This document shows, in pieces, positions 56,601-64,000 of a stretch of DNA of 64,000 bases (position 1 is its first letter; each line of letters opens with the position of its first letter). Source of the stretch: an uncultured Planctomycetaceae bacterium (GTDB lineage: Bacteria; Planctomycetota; Planctomycetia; Planctomycetales; Planctomycetaceae); contig CALSLT010000047.1 of the NCBI GenBank assembly GCA_943787265.1, forward strand, positions 45,618-109,617, in the 5' to 3' direction. The notes beneath the pieces were generated by a model that made no database searches, was not told the origin of the DNA, and worked only from the letters and a program-made list of their open reading frames with translations. The position numbers and the translations under genes were made by a program.

Positions 56601-58032
56601 TCCAGCCCGAGCGATCCGACCGAGAGTTCGCACCACCCGTGTTCTGAAGCGTGCCCGTCTGGATCGTGTTGGATAGCGACGAGGTAATGATCGTTGGTGC
56701 GTCCGTGTTGATCGTGGGAATTTCTGGATCAATAGGAGCGGGGGGCGTAAGGGCCGTGGCCGCGACGGCATCGGCTGCCGGATCGGACGTGATCACTGTC
56801 GGCGCATGGTTGTCGACCGGAGTCTTCGACGATGTCACTGGCAGTTCGTCGACCGTCGGCGCACTCGAATTCAGCATTTTAGACAGGTCTGAGGGGCCGG
56901 ACGCTGTCGGTGCTTCAGACTGAAGCTGCTCGACATCGACGGCGGTTGTGGCGCCGTCGCCCTGGCAGCCTTCCAGGTCGGCGATCACTTCCGTCATCGT
57001 CTGGTGTCGGTCGTCGGCCTGTTTGGCGACCATCTTTTCAAAGACTGTCTGGACCGGCTCGGCGATGTCCGGTCTTGAGTCGCGTAACGAGGGGATTGGC
57101 TGATTGGCATGCGCCAGCAGTCGGGCCATCATCGTGTCGCCTTCGTAGGCGGGTCGGGCAACGAGCAGGTAGTACAGCGTGATGCCCAGGCTGTAGATGT
57201 CGCTGCGGGCGTCAGCGGTTTTGGTGTTCAGCGCCTGCTCGGGAGACATGTAGTCCACCGTGCCCATCACGGTGCCCGTGCCGGTCAGTTCGGCCTGAGT
57301 GTCGACGTCTGCCGAGTCACTGAAGCGAGCCAGACCCATGTCGAGGATTTTGACCGTGCCTTTTGAATCCAGCAGCAGATTAGCCGGCTTGATGTCTCGA
57401 TGAATCACGCCTTGTTCGTGCGCGAATTCCAATCCGCGGGCGGCCTGAATCACACACGTGACTGCCTGTTCGATCGGCAAAGGGCCGTTGCCTTTGACGA
57501 CCGACGACAGATCGCGACCGTCAACAAATTCCATGACCAGAAAGTGCTGCCCGTCGATCTCGTCTGCGTCGTGCGCACCGACGATGTTGGTGTGCGTGAG
57601 CTGGGCTGCTGCTTCGACTTCCCGCTGAAACCGGGCAATCGCGTCGGCGTTGCTGGTCATTTTGGCCGGCAGCACCTTGATCGCCACATGCCGCTTCATT
57701 CGCTTGTGGCGAGCTTTCAGGACAACGCCCATTCCGCCACGACCGAGTTCGGACTCGACCAGGTAATTTCCGAACGACAGCTTGCGGCCTTTGTCCTTCC
57801 AGATGGCCTGAGCCTGGTAGGCCGTGAGTCGTTCGTTCTTAACCAGCAGACGGACAAATTTCTGCGCGTCTCCGTCAACGTTTTTTGCATCTTCGCGCAC
57901 GGCGGACAGTTCGACATCACTCAGAATGTCACTGTCTTCGATTCGTTTGATGACGTCATCGATACTCGCCGCCACAAATGCGCTCCCAGCGACTTTGTGC
58001 CATTCCCGGCACCCGACGGGAACGTCTGTCAA
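50635..58032 (-). CDS. giant Ser/Thr protein kinase with LamG, LRR, PD40 and two FGE-sulfatase domains
   Basis: 2465 codons. The kinase domain (about 90-355) is complete: glycine loop GRGGMGVV near 96, K119 (VAIKVLP), HRD with D213, DMG with D231 in place of DFG, and APE-like MSPEQAL. A membrane segment lies at about 484-503. Outside follow a LamG-type domain (553-760), leucine-rich-like repeats (815-1011), a PD40 propeller (1038-1311), an FGE-sulfatase domain (1348-1585), a second PD40 segment (1602-1855), a second FGE domain (1902-2178) and a second LRR-like segment (2212-2433). The FGE domains lack the paired catalytic cysteines of true formylglycine enzymes. It probably senses surface ligands and signals inward. 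The TTG at 58032 is the first possible start; GTG 57975 is another. Confidence 0.88.
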   Translation of the reverse strand: MTDVPVGCREWHKVAGSAFVAASIDDVIKRIEDSDILSDVELSAVREDAKNVDGDAQKFVRLLVKNERLTAYQAQAIWKDKGRKLSFGNYLVESELGRGGMGVVLKARHKRMKRHVAIKVLPAKMTSNADAIARFQREVEAAAQLTHTNIVGAHDADEIDGQHFLVMEFVDGRDLSSVVKGNGPLPIEQAVTCVIQAARGLEFAHEQGVIHRDIKPANLLLDSKGTVKILDMGLARFSDSADVDTQAELTGTGTVMGTVDYMSPEQALNTKTADARSDIYSLGITLYYLLVARPAYEGDTMMARLLAHANQPIPSLRDSRPDIAEPVQTVFEKMVAKQADDRHQTMTEVIADLEGCQGDGATTAVDVEQLQSEAPTASGPSDLSKMLNSSAPTVDELPVTSSKTPVDNHAPTVITSDPAADAVAATALTPPAPIDPEIPTINTDAPTIITSSLSNTIQTGTLQNTGGANSRSDRSGWMSDKRILGGIGGGVLLLIVIAAMAFKSDPVPKPSGEQIAATTKAKPKTNPASTGQTGTLEEAGTATEAQQPGEPGFALEFDGDDYVDVQIGDAKLGEEYTLEAWVEIADPEDTQNFTAVILNWRGEFDAMAAHRHFTNSGTNDVVGTYQGSQGYQHTKTEFFKGRKHLAVVRREGVISVYIDGERKSKTGQHMGDGVNVQEPSRLKIGVQPNGSKIANFFFGRIDEVRVSNSARYTTEDFQPKQRFGTDGDTLALYHFGEGQGDILKDSSGNGYHGEIVGAKWVSIGRTKSSVRAVAEWILANGGSVGTGKKIWFTNSNYHIIKHVDDLPEDLGLIKVVDMPIRNQAMADRLPDLARFKNLESLLIYVERDAGSADLAEIGSLPGLSAIQIGGYGNSNNLKYLAEMPAIRTLSLIGQWFEDKHLAHIKDMRKLEMLGIQESALDGSGLSSLQNLKNLKVLYFRASQHMGDYGLEHISQLPLLESVMCQGVALTDAGLRQLEVLKTLKQIDLTGTKVTLPGMTRFKQALPDCRIKLGTGDFELPDPKKATAHSPAVSVHELLTSPDYGWTEPVNLGKSINTGGNEAGACLSADGLTLYFHSDRSGGSGTQDLWQTTRSAQDQPFTQPTNMGPLINSGDSEQGPAISSDGLEMIFFSNRPGGKGELDLWRSTRSSVNQPFGKPTNLGDEVNSNSLDAHPSLSPDGKSLVFVSTRPGGRGDADFYIAMRENAKDEFGKAVHLPEISSSTGDFWTRFTPDGKAIVFGSYRKPRIGAENLWITKRNSQGSFEKPVQFSGPMNTSHMQGAATFTPDGQQVIFDSARPGTQGKFDIWMCRRLQNRDTKNKDKPAPAIAPFDEAQAKAHQEAWANHLGEPVETTNSIGMKLAMIPPGSFTMGENDNTVDVTLTKPFRLSRHELTQGQWKTVMETEPWQGQKGVQEGKSVPATFVNWTDATEFCLRLTALERGAGKLPEGWEYRLPTDAEWEWACRSGTTTTYSFGDDESQLGEYAWYETNTKNAGEAYAHAVGLKRPNGWGLHDVHGNVWEWCRDWRSKLEGGTDPVGPLEGLHRVPRGGSWSITAGQVRSADRGGNPPWLRLAGLGFRVAMTIDTTKLDVVANAPTPTGMSLIEMHTSPDYEWTEPENLGPIVNSVGIELRPTLTQDQLTIYFPRRGKVKQGIWKSHRNSIEEPFGEPVEADPPFTFRENGVFLFDRDLKIVYTTRIDEVEQIWIASRSAVDQPFSDAEYTGVDGSWPAMTADGLTMVFRSPDEPKPQNLCIAERATLDDRFGPSEVIQKGGTEPYLFRDGLTLLFGYKDGNIVVSRRSARDKLFGKPVPLGEPFTAGTYNGGACVTTDQRKIYFISRRPDSVGDADIYRSTLVPKTSVPKPQKPRATDSASAPPPAVAPFNEAQAKAHQQAWAKHLGVPVEYTNSVGMKFVLVPPGTFMMGSTAEEIAAAPHFDTEDDFWPACAQAEGPRHQSSISQPFYLARHEVTQKAYTRIMGHNPSVFSETGSHKQRVAGLDTSQFPVETVKWNEALAFCDALSEHEQLEPVSLNSQDLTAHAFAGIGYRLPTEAEWEYACRAGTTATFYFGSLDRDLNRAGYSGANSGNRPHPVGELQPNPFGLFDMHGNIWEYVLDHWDFEFYQQFKERPAIDSFSRKPATDGRRGVRGGFFAAPELRCSSSRRFGTLVAHGYEHIGFRVLLSVDAVRQAVTAAVPPKDLDKAAVELVISKKAQAIIMAGGERKLIENVASLPSDDKFEFRGFVTSGVRWSAPPTGSLTDADCVQLAKCKNIDQLWLQETQVTSAGLAHFRNHNIEWLDLNERFGKESIPVVQGFKKLKYLGLPNVDTNIWMAALNGNTSIVALDCNRTSIDSQGAAHLATMPNLKLLDLTSTGVSTPGWTEVSRMKSLKYLALGSSGGVTDEGLKSLAKLTTLKTLIVSTTSPFPFVEELRKSLKDCQIKQGRGSEVWTPLTAGAAWSALTNAPPRE

Positions 58033-58244
58033 ATTAGTTCAATGATTCTCGCAACCGTTCGTTTTCTCAGTCGTCCAGAATAGGCAACCTGTCAGAAAAC
58101 GACCAGAGACAGCAATCTATTGCGCCTGATCGCCATAATGTGACGCCACGTTCATCCAGACTTGCTCTCATTGATCGTGGTCCTGGGGCAAGCGGCTTCG
58201 GAACAGGCCTTTTCAAACACTGTCGTCGTTAAAGAACTCGCCAG

Positions 58245-61200
58245 CTATTTGCTTGAGTCCTCAGATGGGCTCAGAGCCACGCGGAAGCCTACGTATTCGT
58301 ACCGGCTTGATGGAGCGCTCTTGCCTCGGCTCGCCGATCGGCAGCCACCAGCGGAGATGTTCCAGCTCCCGCCCCGGTAGACCCGGTCTGAGCGCTCGCT
58401 AGGCCCCTTGGAGTCCGTACCACGCTGCAATGCGTCTCCGTGCCAGTAGTTCGGACACCACTCGCTGACATTGCCGTGTACGTCGTACAGGCCCCACGGG
58501 TTCGTTTTCTTCGAAGCCACTTCGTGGGCGTAAGCCTCACCAGCATTCTTCGCGTTCGAGTCGTACCACGCATACTTGCTCAAATCGGAGTCGGCGTCAC
58601 CAAACATATATTTAGTCGTCGTCCCGGCCCGGCAGGCGTACTCCCACTCGGCCTCCGTCGGCAAACTGTACTCCCAGTCTTTGGGGAGAGTGCCGGCGAT
58701 TCGCTCCCGGTCGGTCAGCTTGTGACAGAACTCCGTCGCCTCCGTCCAACTCACATGCGTCGCCGCGACGTTCTCGCCTTCGTGGACGAACTCCCTCCCT
58801 TTCCACGGCTCGGTCCCCATCACTGTCTTCCACTGACCCTGTGTGACCTCGTGCAAACCGAAGCGGAACGGTTTGGTCAGCGTGACGTCGACCGCCGCTT
58901 CGCCCTCGCCCATCTTGAACTCACCAGGCGGAATCACGGTGAGCTTCATGCCGATCGAGTTAGTCGTCTCGACGGGCTCGCCGAGATAGTCTGCCCATGT
59001 CAGTTGATGCTGTCGCGCCGTAGCCGCACCGAACGGGGCGACCGCGGGCGGTGGTGGGGCGCCTGAGGATCCCGGGAGAGGTGCGGTGGGTTCGATGACG
59101 ACCACGTTTTCGCCGGGCGCATCTTGCACCCTGATACGGCACCACGGTGCGCGTTTGGCGAACTCTTTCGCCGCGGCATCTCTTTCCGGCCGGCCGACGT
59201 TCGGAGCGCCCGCCAGCACCAGACTCGACAATTTCGGCGGCAAGCCCATCGACTCCAAATCTTCCAATGACGAGTTGTGAAGCACAAGCTCCCGAAGAGA
59301 CGGTAACCGGGCGACGCTCTGCCCCCAGGATAAGCCCTTCGCATTCGCTAGTGTTAGATACTCCAGATCCTGGAATGCTTCAAAAAACTCTGGATCGAAA
59401 TCGACTGGAAAGCAGGAGAGGAGTGCAAGGCGGCGCAGATGGACCAGTGAAGTCAACTGTTGTAAGCCAGCATGCGTTGCAGATGTTTTCTGAAAGATGT
59501 CGCGGATGGCCAACGACTCCAGATCGACGAGCGTTGCGAGGCGTTTCAATGCGCCGTCCGTAAGTTCGGGTTTGAATTTGGCGTTGTGCACCGGGAACAT
59601 GATTCCGACGATTGTGGCGGCCCCGGCTGGAGGCTTGTTATCTGGTCTCAACCGGGATTCCTTCTGAGGACCAGAGCGCAGTGTCTGGATCACACCAAAT
59701 TCCTGCAGCCAGGCGATGTCTTCCGGATTGGACGGCTTTAGAGGCCAACGAACCTTGTCCGAATTCACGACGGGTTCGGCATTCGGTGGAGAAGCGGAAA
59801 CACCGTTGCCCTGCACCCACTTGGCACCCACGATCCTGCCGTGGTGGTCGTTGCCGGAGGAGTCTTTCAGGACGTCACCCTGACCCTCGTCGAAGTGGTA
59901 GACGGCAATCGTCGATTCATCGGACTGCCAGGGCTCGGCGATTGAATAATCCCTGTCATACCGCGCTCCGCGGGAGATTCGTACGGCTTCAATTGTTCCA
60001 GAGAAATGATTGCCTGACCTGGCGAGTTGAGAACCGATCCTGAACGCCGGTCCGGGTCTGCCGGCTGGCTGCCGGCCAACTGGTTTTCCATCGATAAACA
60101 GGGACAAGTTCTTCCCGTCATGGACTCCCGCCAGTGTAACCTGCTGACCAATCCTGATCGGCTCCGGACTCGTGATATGCACATAATTCGTGTTACTACC
60201 ACCCCTGCCAGTCAGTTGCCAGATATCCTTCTCGGAACTCATCCCAAGATAGAAACCTCTGCTGGACACAACCTGAGAGTGAGCGTACCGATACGGAGTA
60301 CAGATCGCTTCGATCGTGTACGACTCTTCTTCGGAAAACCGTGGCAAGTCGACAAAGTCGTCGACGCCATCGAACTCCAGTGCAGACCTGCGAGGAGCGA
60401 CAACGGGTGGATGAGCACTGGCGGAGCCAGTGGAGCCCGGCGATGTGGCCTCGACGGAGTTTTCTGAGGCCACTCGTGCGCTAATGGCGAAGATTCCCAC
60501 GGTGAATCGGCTGCGGGCGTTTTTATTCCCGTCTTTCAAGGAATCAAACGCAAAGGTCAAAGAACGGAGGGGCCGCTGCGGGTCGACGGCAATTGTTTGG
60601 GCCAGCATGTCCACGGTGCTACCGAACTGCGGATGCGTATCTCTTGTGGTGACGGCAACGCGCAGGTTTTCCGGCAACGGATCGATTCGATCCTTTGGCG
60701 ACCAGTCAATCGCCGGGATGAGCATTGTTTCCTCCTGCCCTGTCTCATAGCGGAGCGTTACACGCACCTTGCCGTTTCCCCAACAAGTGCAATGCAAAAT
60801 CGCAATCTCGGTGTAAGCACGGCGTTCGTCGGCTGTCAGTTCAACGGTGATCGGTTTTCGGCTGCACGCCGTCCGGGCTGGTGACAAGCATCGCGTTCTT
60901 CTCAGGCGGGAGCTGGGTCTGAAAGAATGTGGCCGGCGCAGTACCGGGAATGGCCACACCCGCCCGTCGTCGGGGAGCCCTGGTTCGGACAAACCGCGTT
61001 TTCGCAACCAACTTGCGCTGGCAACTGTTCCTCCATTGAACGTGAACTGGTCTGCCGATTTACGTGACTCAGTCGAAATGACATCCGAATGGAAGCTGGC
61101 CGCGATACCCAAAGGAAGCCAATGGCTTGTCTGTGTTGTTGCTTCGACACGGGGCAAGGTGCCTCGTGTGAGTTTTCCCGTGCCAGTGACTTCGACCACC

Positions 61201-61334
61201 TGCACTTTGTGAAACGTTGCCGAGCTTCCGAACACGGTCAAGCCCAGCAGATTGTCGCTTCGCAGCCTTGTGTCGGGGTAAGGGGGACAACTTGTGACCG
61301 TCGGTCTCGACTTCGCTGACCAGACGCCCATCAA
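58245..61334 (-). pseudogene. 3' part of a broken kinase/FGE gene: LamG, LRR-like and FGE-sulfatase domains
   Basis: An open frame of 1029 codons, but its first part is not one natural protein. Residues 1-75 continue the domain encoded by the next fragment upstream. The stretch around 60860-60970 reads better in another frame (PPEKNAMLVTSPDGVQP) and then returns to KPITVELTADERRAY here. From there on it is sound: a LamG domain (FDGVDDFVDLP to GAKWVQG), LRR-like repeats, and one FGE domain (GEPVETTNSIGMKLTVIPPG to YVGFRVALS). That FGE domain has CRSASR but not the CHxSYC-type pair of active enzymes. Confidence 0.75.
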
Positions 61335-61343
61335 GAAATCCTC

Positions 61344-62024
61344 TCAGACGGTTTTCGGCGGGACTTCCACGCGAGCGGTGTAGCGGCGTCCGTTTTTAAG
61401 CGGGAGATCGGGATGACGCGTGAAGGCTGGCTTTCCATCGACATCGCTGAAGCCGTAGTGAATCCCCGTCTGCCCTGAATTGTATCCGAACGCAGAGCCA
61501 CCGCGGCAGAGCATCAGTGAGACGTCGCGGTTTCCGGACCGACGCGTGAATTCGTAAGTGACGTCGTATTCTTCGGGCGGCTGATAAGGGATTTCAATGA
61601 CGCCGTGTGTCGTTGATTGAATGGTGAGTGCGTTCCCATCACTCTTCCATTCGCCTTTCACGGCATCAAGGCTGACATCCACCAGTGGTAACAGATCAAT
61701 CGTGCGACCACTTGCTGCATTTTGGCTTGAGTTGTCGCCAGCTTTGTCTCCGTCCTTCCGAGCGAGGGGGGACATCCACGGGGAACCCTTGCCATCAAGT
61801 CCTGTAGGCTTACCAGCCAGTACGGCGATCTCGTTTTTATTCAGCGCGCGGTTGTAAATCCGAACGTCGTCGATCAGCCCGTTAAATGCTCTCCGCTTTA
61901 AGCCTGTCCCTCCGTCATCGAGTGAGTTCCAGTCTCCGATCAAGCCCGGACCGATTCGAGGCATTGTTGCAATGCTCCGCAGCTTTATCTGGCGATCGAG
62001 TTTGCCATTGATGTAGAACCTCAC
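61344..62024 (-). pseudogene. fragment of the broken kinase/FGE gene: LamG and beta-sandwich domain
   Basis: 226 codons. It opens as the second half of a LamG domain (FYINGKLDRQIKL, GLIDDVRIYNRALNKNEI) and continues into a second beta-sandwich (VDVSLDAVKGEWKSDGNALTI, YDVTYEFTRRSGNRDVSLML). Its natural upstream codons (KFRAEPTAEWQHAEVTLGG) lie in this frame and overlap the end of the next fragment. At the other end the frame stops at VPPKTV, while the expected LRGFLDGRLVSEVETDGHKLS continues in another frame. Confidence 0.75.
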
Positions 62025-62047
62025 TTCGCCTTCAACGCCGCCGAGCG

Positions 62048-62742
62048 TTACCTCGGCATGTTGCCATTCAGCCGTTGGCTCTGCTCGAAACTTGGTTCCG
62101 AACTCGAGTCAGACCACTGTTCTGCAGGATCCGGGGTGTAGATGCCGAGCCCCAGTTGCATTGTCGAACGAATTTGAAAATGCACGTCGCCTGGCTTCCA
62201 CCCGTCATTTTGAAGCAATGCGAGTAGGTTGCCGAATCGACCATTTTGTCGAAACCACATGCTGAGAGAGAATTGATCGCCTTCGACGACTTTGGGAATG
62301 GCAACACCGTCATCGATGCCATCGAATTGTAAAGCAGCCTCGTTGCCCTCAATCTTTGGCAGAGCTTTTACATCAGTGACCCATGCCGATGCGGCCATGT
62401 TTTTCAGGACGCCGTGATGGTTGTTGCCGGACGAGTCTCTCGCTGTCGTGCCTGCGCCTTCATCGAAGTTCCAGTGCCCGACGAGTCCACGCTTCAGATC
62501 GACTTCCGCCGGGAGAGACGCGCCGGAAACCCGCACCCACTTCGCCCCGACGATCTTGCCGTGGTGGTTGTTACCGGATGAGTCCTTCAGAACGTCGCCC
62601 TGGCCTTCGTCGAAGTGGTACAGGGCCAGCGTGTGTTTGTCTGTCTGGTGATCGTGGGCTGGTGTGAATTCAGCGTCGTAGCGAACGATGTTTGAGATTC
62701 GAACTTCATCCAGAGTACCCGCCCCAAAGATAGCTGGGAGAT
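62048..62742 (-). pseudogene. fragment of the broken kinase/FGE gene: LamG domain
   Basis: The meaningful part of a frame open to 62848. It starts near AGTLDEVRISNIVRYD and contains TLALYHFDEGQGDVLKDSSGNNHHGKIVGAKWV, a peptide repeated in this gene and in the intact kinase, then a second LamG (AALQFDGIDDGVAIP, SLSMWFRQNGRFG). It ends in nonsense (QSQRLNGNMPR) where the neighbouring frame takes over. Confidence 0.72.
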
Positions 62743-63520
62743 TTCTGCTCACGATTAAGCTGTCCTCCCAGATACAGACGTTGTATCTGGTCAGGTACGT
62801 GGTCCATATGACTTTGCTTCTGGTTTCCAACCTTCTTTCCATCGGCAAACAATGTCATCGATCCATCGTGCCAGGTCGCCGCCAGATGGACTCGCGAGTC
62901 AGCCCGGACCTTTGCGTGTCCTGTCGTGTACTGGCCTTCGGACTCGAAACGGGAACACGCCCAGTTTGCATTGAACTGGTACAACGAACAGCCTGGCTGG
63001 TTATAAAGACGAACTAACGAGGCGAGTTGCTTTTCTCGTGCAGGTATCGCCCAGCATTCAATCGTCAATGGACCACTGGCCGAAGCTTTGATACCTGGGA
63101 TCTCGACATGAGATTTTTTCTTCGGATCAAATATCAACGCATAGTTGGTAGCAGGTGGTTCAGATGACTGCGACGGAGATTGGTCAACATCTGGAACCAG
63201 GGGTGTTTTTTCGTTGCGGATTGTGAATTTGCCACCGACAACAGCGACGTGGACTGCATTCTTTCCGTCTTTTTTGACCGTGAATTCTTCGAGTTCTGCT
63301 TCCAGTCCTTCGCGCTCCATTTTCAACGTATGGATTCCAGCCGACAGCCGAATCTGCGATCCGACACCATCGATCAGCACGTCGTCGCCATCCACTTTCA
63401 GCGAGATCGCAGGATCGTCGACAGTGATCTTCACGTCGTACTTACCACCGAGTGTGAAGAAGAACGTGATGCCGGCGAGCAGCAGAACTGCTCCACCCAG
63501 TCCGCCGATGGTGAGCAGCT
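62706..63520 (-). pseudogene. fragment of the broken kinase/FGE gene: membrane segment, PEGA-like and LamG start
   Basis: Upstream of the apparent start codon this frame encodes RKNRKLLTIGGLGGAVLLLAGITFFF, a membrane segment, so the natural sequence runs from the kinase linker directly into it. Then come a short PEGA-like beta domain (ISLKVDGDDVLIDGV, GIHTLKMEREGLEAELEEF) and the first strands of a LamG domain (ALIFDPKKKSHVEIPGIKA, LTIECWAIPA). The frame stops at SYLWGGYSG, and AGTLDEVR continues one frame away. Confidence 0.75.
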
Positions 63521-64000
63521 TTCTGTTTTTCCTGGCGGTTGAGCAGCACGAGCGGTGGAACGGCCTGGAGTTACGGTGGTCGCGGACATTTCAGTGTCCA
63601 CGACGACCGGGAATTCTTCGACCGCCGGAAACTCTTCGGGCTGTGGTTCGATACGCGGGACGCCTGGCTTGGGCATGGCATCGGTGGCTTCGAGTGCCAG
63701 GGCTTTGTCTTTCTTCTGACCGGGGACACGCGACGTTTCCAGGATGCCGCTTTCGTCGATGGGAGCGCGCAGTCCCTGGAGCCACTCGGCGAGTTCCTTC
63801 GCCACCTGCTCCATCGATTCCGGGCGGTCCTTGGCGTCCTTGGCCAGCATTTTCAGGCACAGGTCCTGAAGAAACGGATCCACATCGCTTTGAACTTCGC
63901 TGGGTGGCGCGGATCCTTCATAGAGATCTGCTTGAGGATCGACATCAGGTTGCCCCTGGAACGGCAACTCTCCGGTCAGCAGTTCATAGAAGATGACTCC
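63431..64000 (-). pseudogene. kinase C-lobe, 5' part of the broken kinase/FGE gene (runs off the window)
   Basis: The frame is open to the window edge. GVIFYELLTGELPFQG and CLKMLAKDAKDRPESMEQVAKELAEWLQG are the last helices of a Ser/Thr kinase domain. The linker that follows is acidic (RIEPQPEEFPAVEEFPVVVD). After TPGRSTARAAQPPGK the frame turns to nonsense while the membrane segment appears in the next frame, so one indel lies at about 63530-63560, at a run of five A. The kinase N-lobe and start are outside the window. Confidence 0.78.

Noticed and set aside
1..64000. CRISPR array, tRNA or rRNA genes
   Set aside because: No regularly spaced repeats, CCA-ended cloverleaf or conserved rRNA segments were found by eye; a weak tRNA could still be missed.

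Overview
The window reads as a piece of a Planctomycetes chromosome. The main evidence is the set of gene families that are expanded in that phylum: DUF1501 proteins paired with DUF1549/DUF1553 planctomycete cytochrome-like proteins (three pairs), a very large Ser/Thr protein kinase carrying FGE-sulfatase, LamG, PD40 and leucine-rich segments, PQQ-type propellers starting with a WPHWRGP motif, and PPC-domain surface proteins. No rRNA, tRNA or CRISPR array was seen.

Layout. 1-774: a broken MvaI/BcnI-type restriction endonuclease. 778-4907: acetamidase/formamidase, a Tat-exported TIM-barrel protein and a PQQ-like propeller. 4964-15560: a minus-strand run of exported planctomycete proteins (DUF1501 + PSCyt pairs, PPC protein). 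15609-30788: a catabolic region with an isochorismatase-type hydrolase, two related amidohydrolases, two SelA-like PLP enzymes, an M81 (MlrC-like) metallohydrolase, an enolase-superfamily dehydratase, an AhpD-like protein and an MFS importer. It is interrupted by an IS5/IS427-type insertion sequence (17799-18689) and a large exported alpha/alpha-barrel protein. 30936-35099: a secreted protein, an SDR dehydrogenase, a flavin halogenase-like enzyme ending in an intergenic hairpin repeat, and a GNAT acetyltransferase. 35264-41631: an Fe-S locus (SufR-like sensor, nuoB, sufC, sufB, sufD, Rieske-SufT fusion). 41702-50290: diheme cytochrome-like protein, DUF4349 lipoprotein, second M81 enzyme, third DUF1501/PSCyt pair. 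50635-58032: one intact 2465-codon kinase/FGE protein. 58245-64000: a related kinase/FGE gene broken by several frameshifts and running off the window.

How the genes may work together. The 22155-29785 genes form two divergent transcription units (MFS + SelA-like PLP enzyme to the left; amidohydrolase, M81, dehydratase, second SelA-like enzyme, AhpD-like to the right). From their families this looks like uptake and breakdown of an N-acylated or amide-linked amino or sugar acid; the substrate is inference. The SUF genes assemble Fe-S clusters under a probable SufR-type sensor, and nuoB, whose product carries a 4Fe-4S cluster, sits inside that locus. The exported DUF1501/PSCyt proteins are phylum-typical and their role is not established.

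Several genes are broken: an in-frame TAA in the restriction enzyme, a TAG in the transposase, a frameshift in a small membrane protein, and five or more shifts in the second kinase gene, while neighbouring genes are intact. The sequence alone cannot separate true decay from local sequencing errors.
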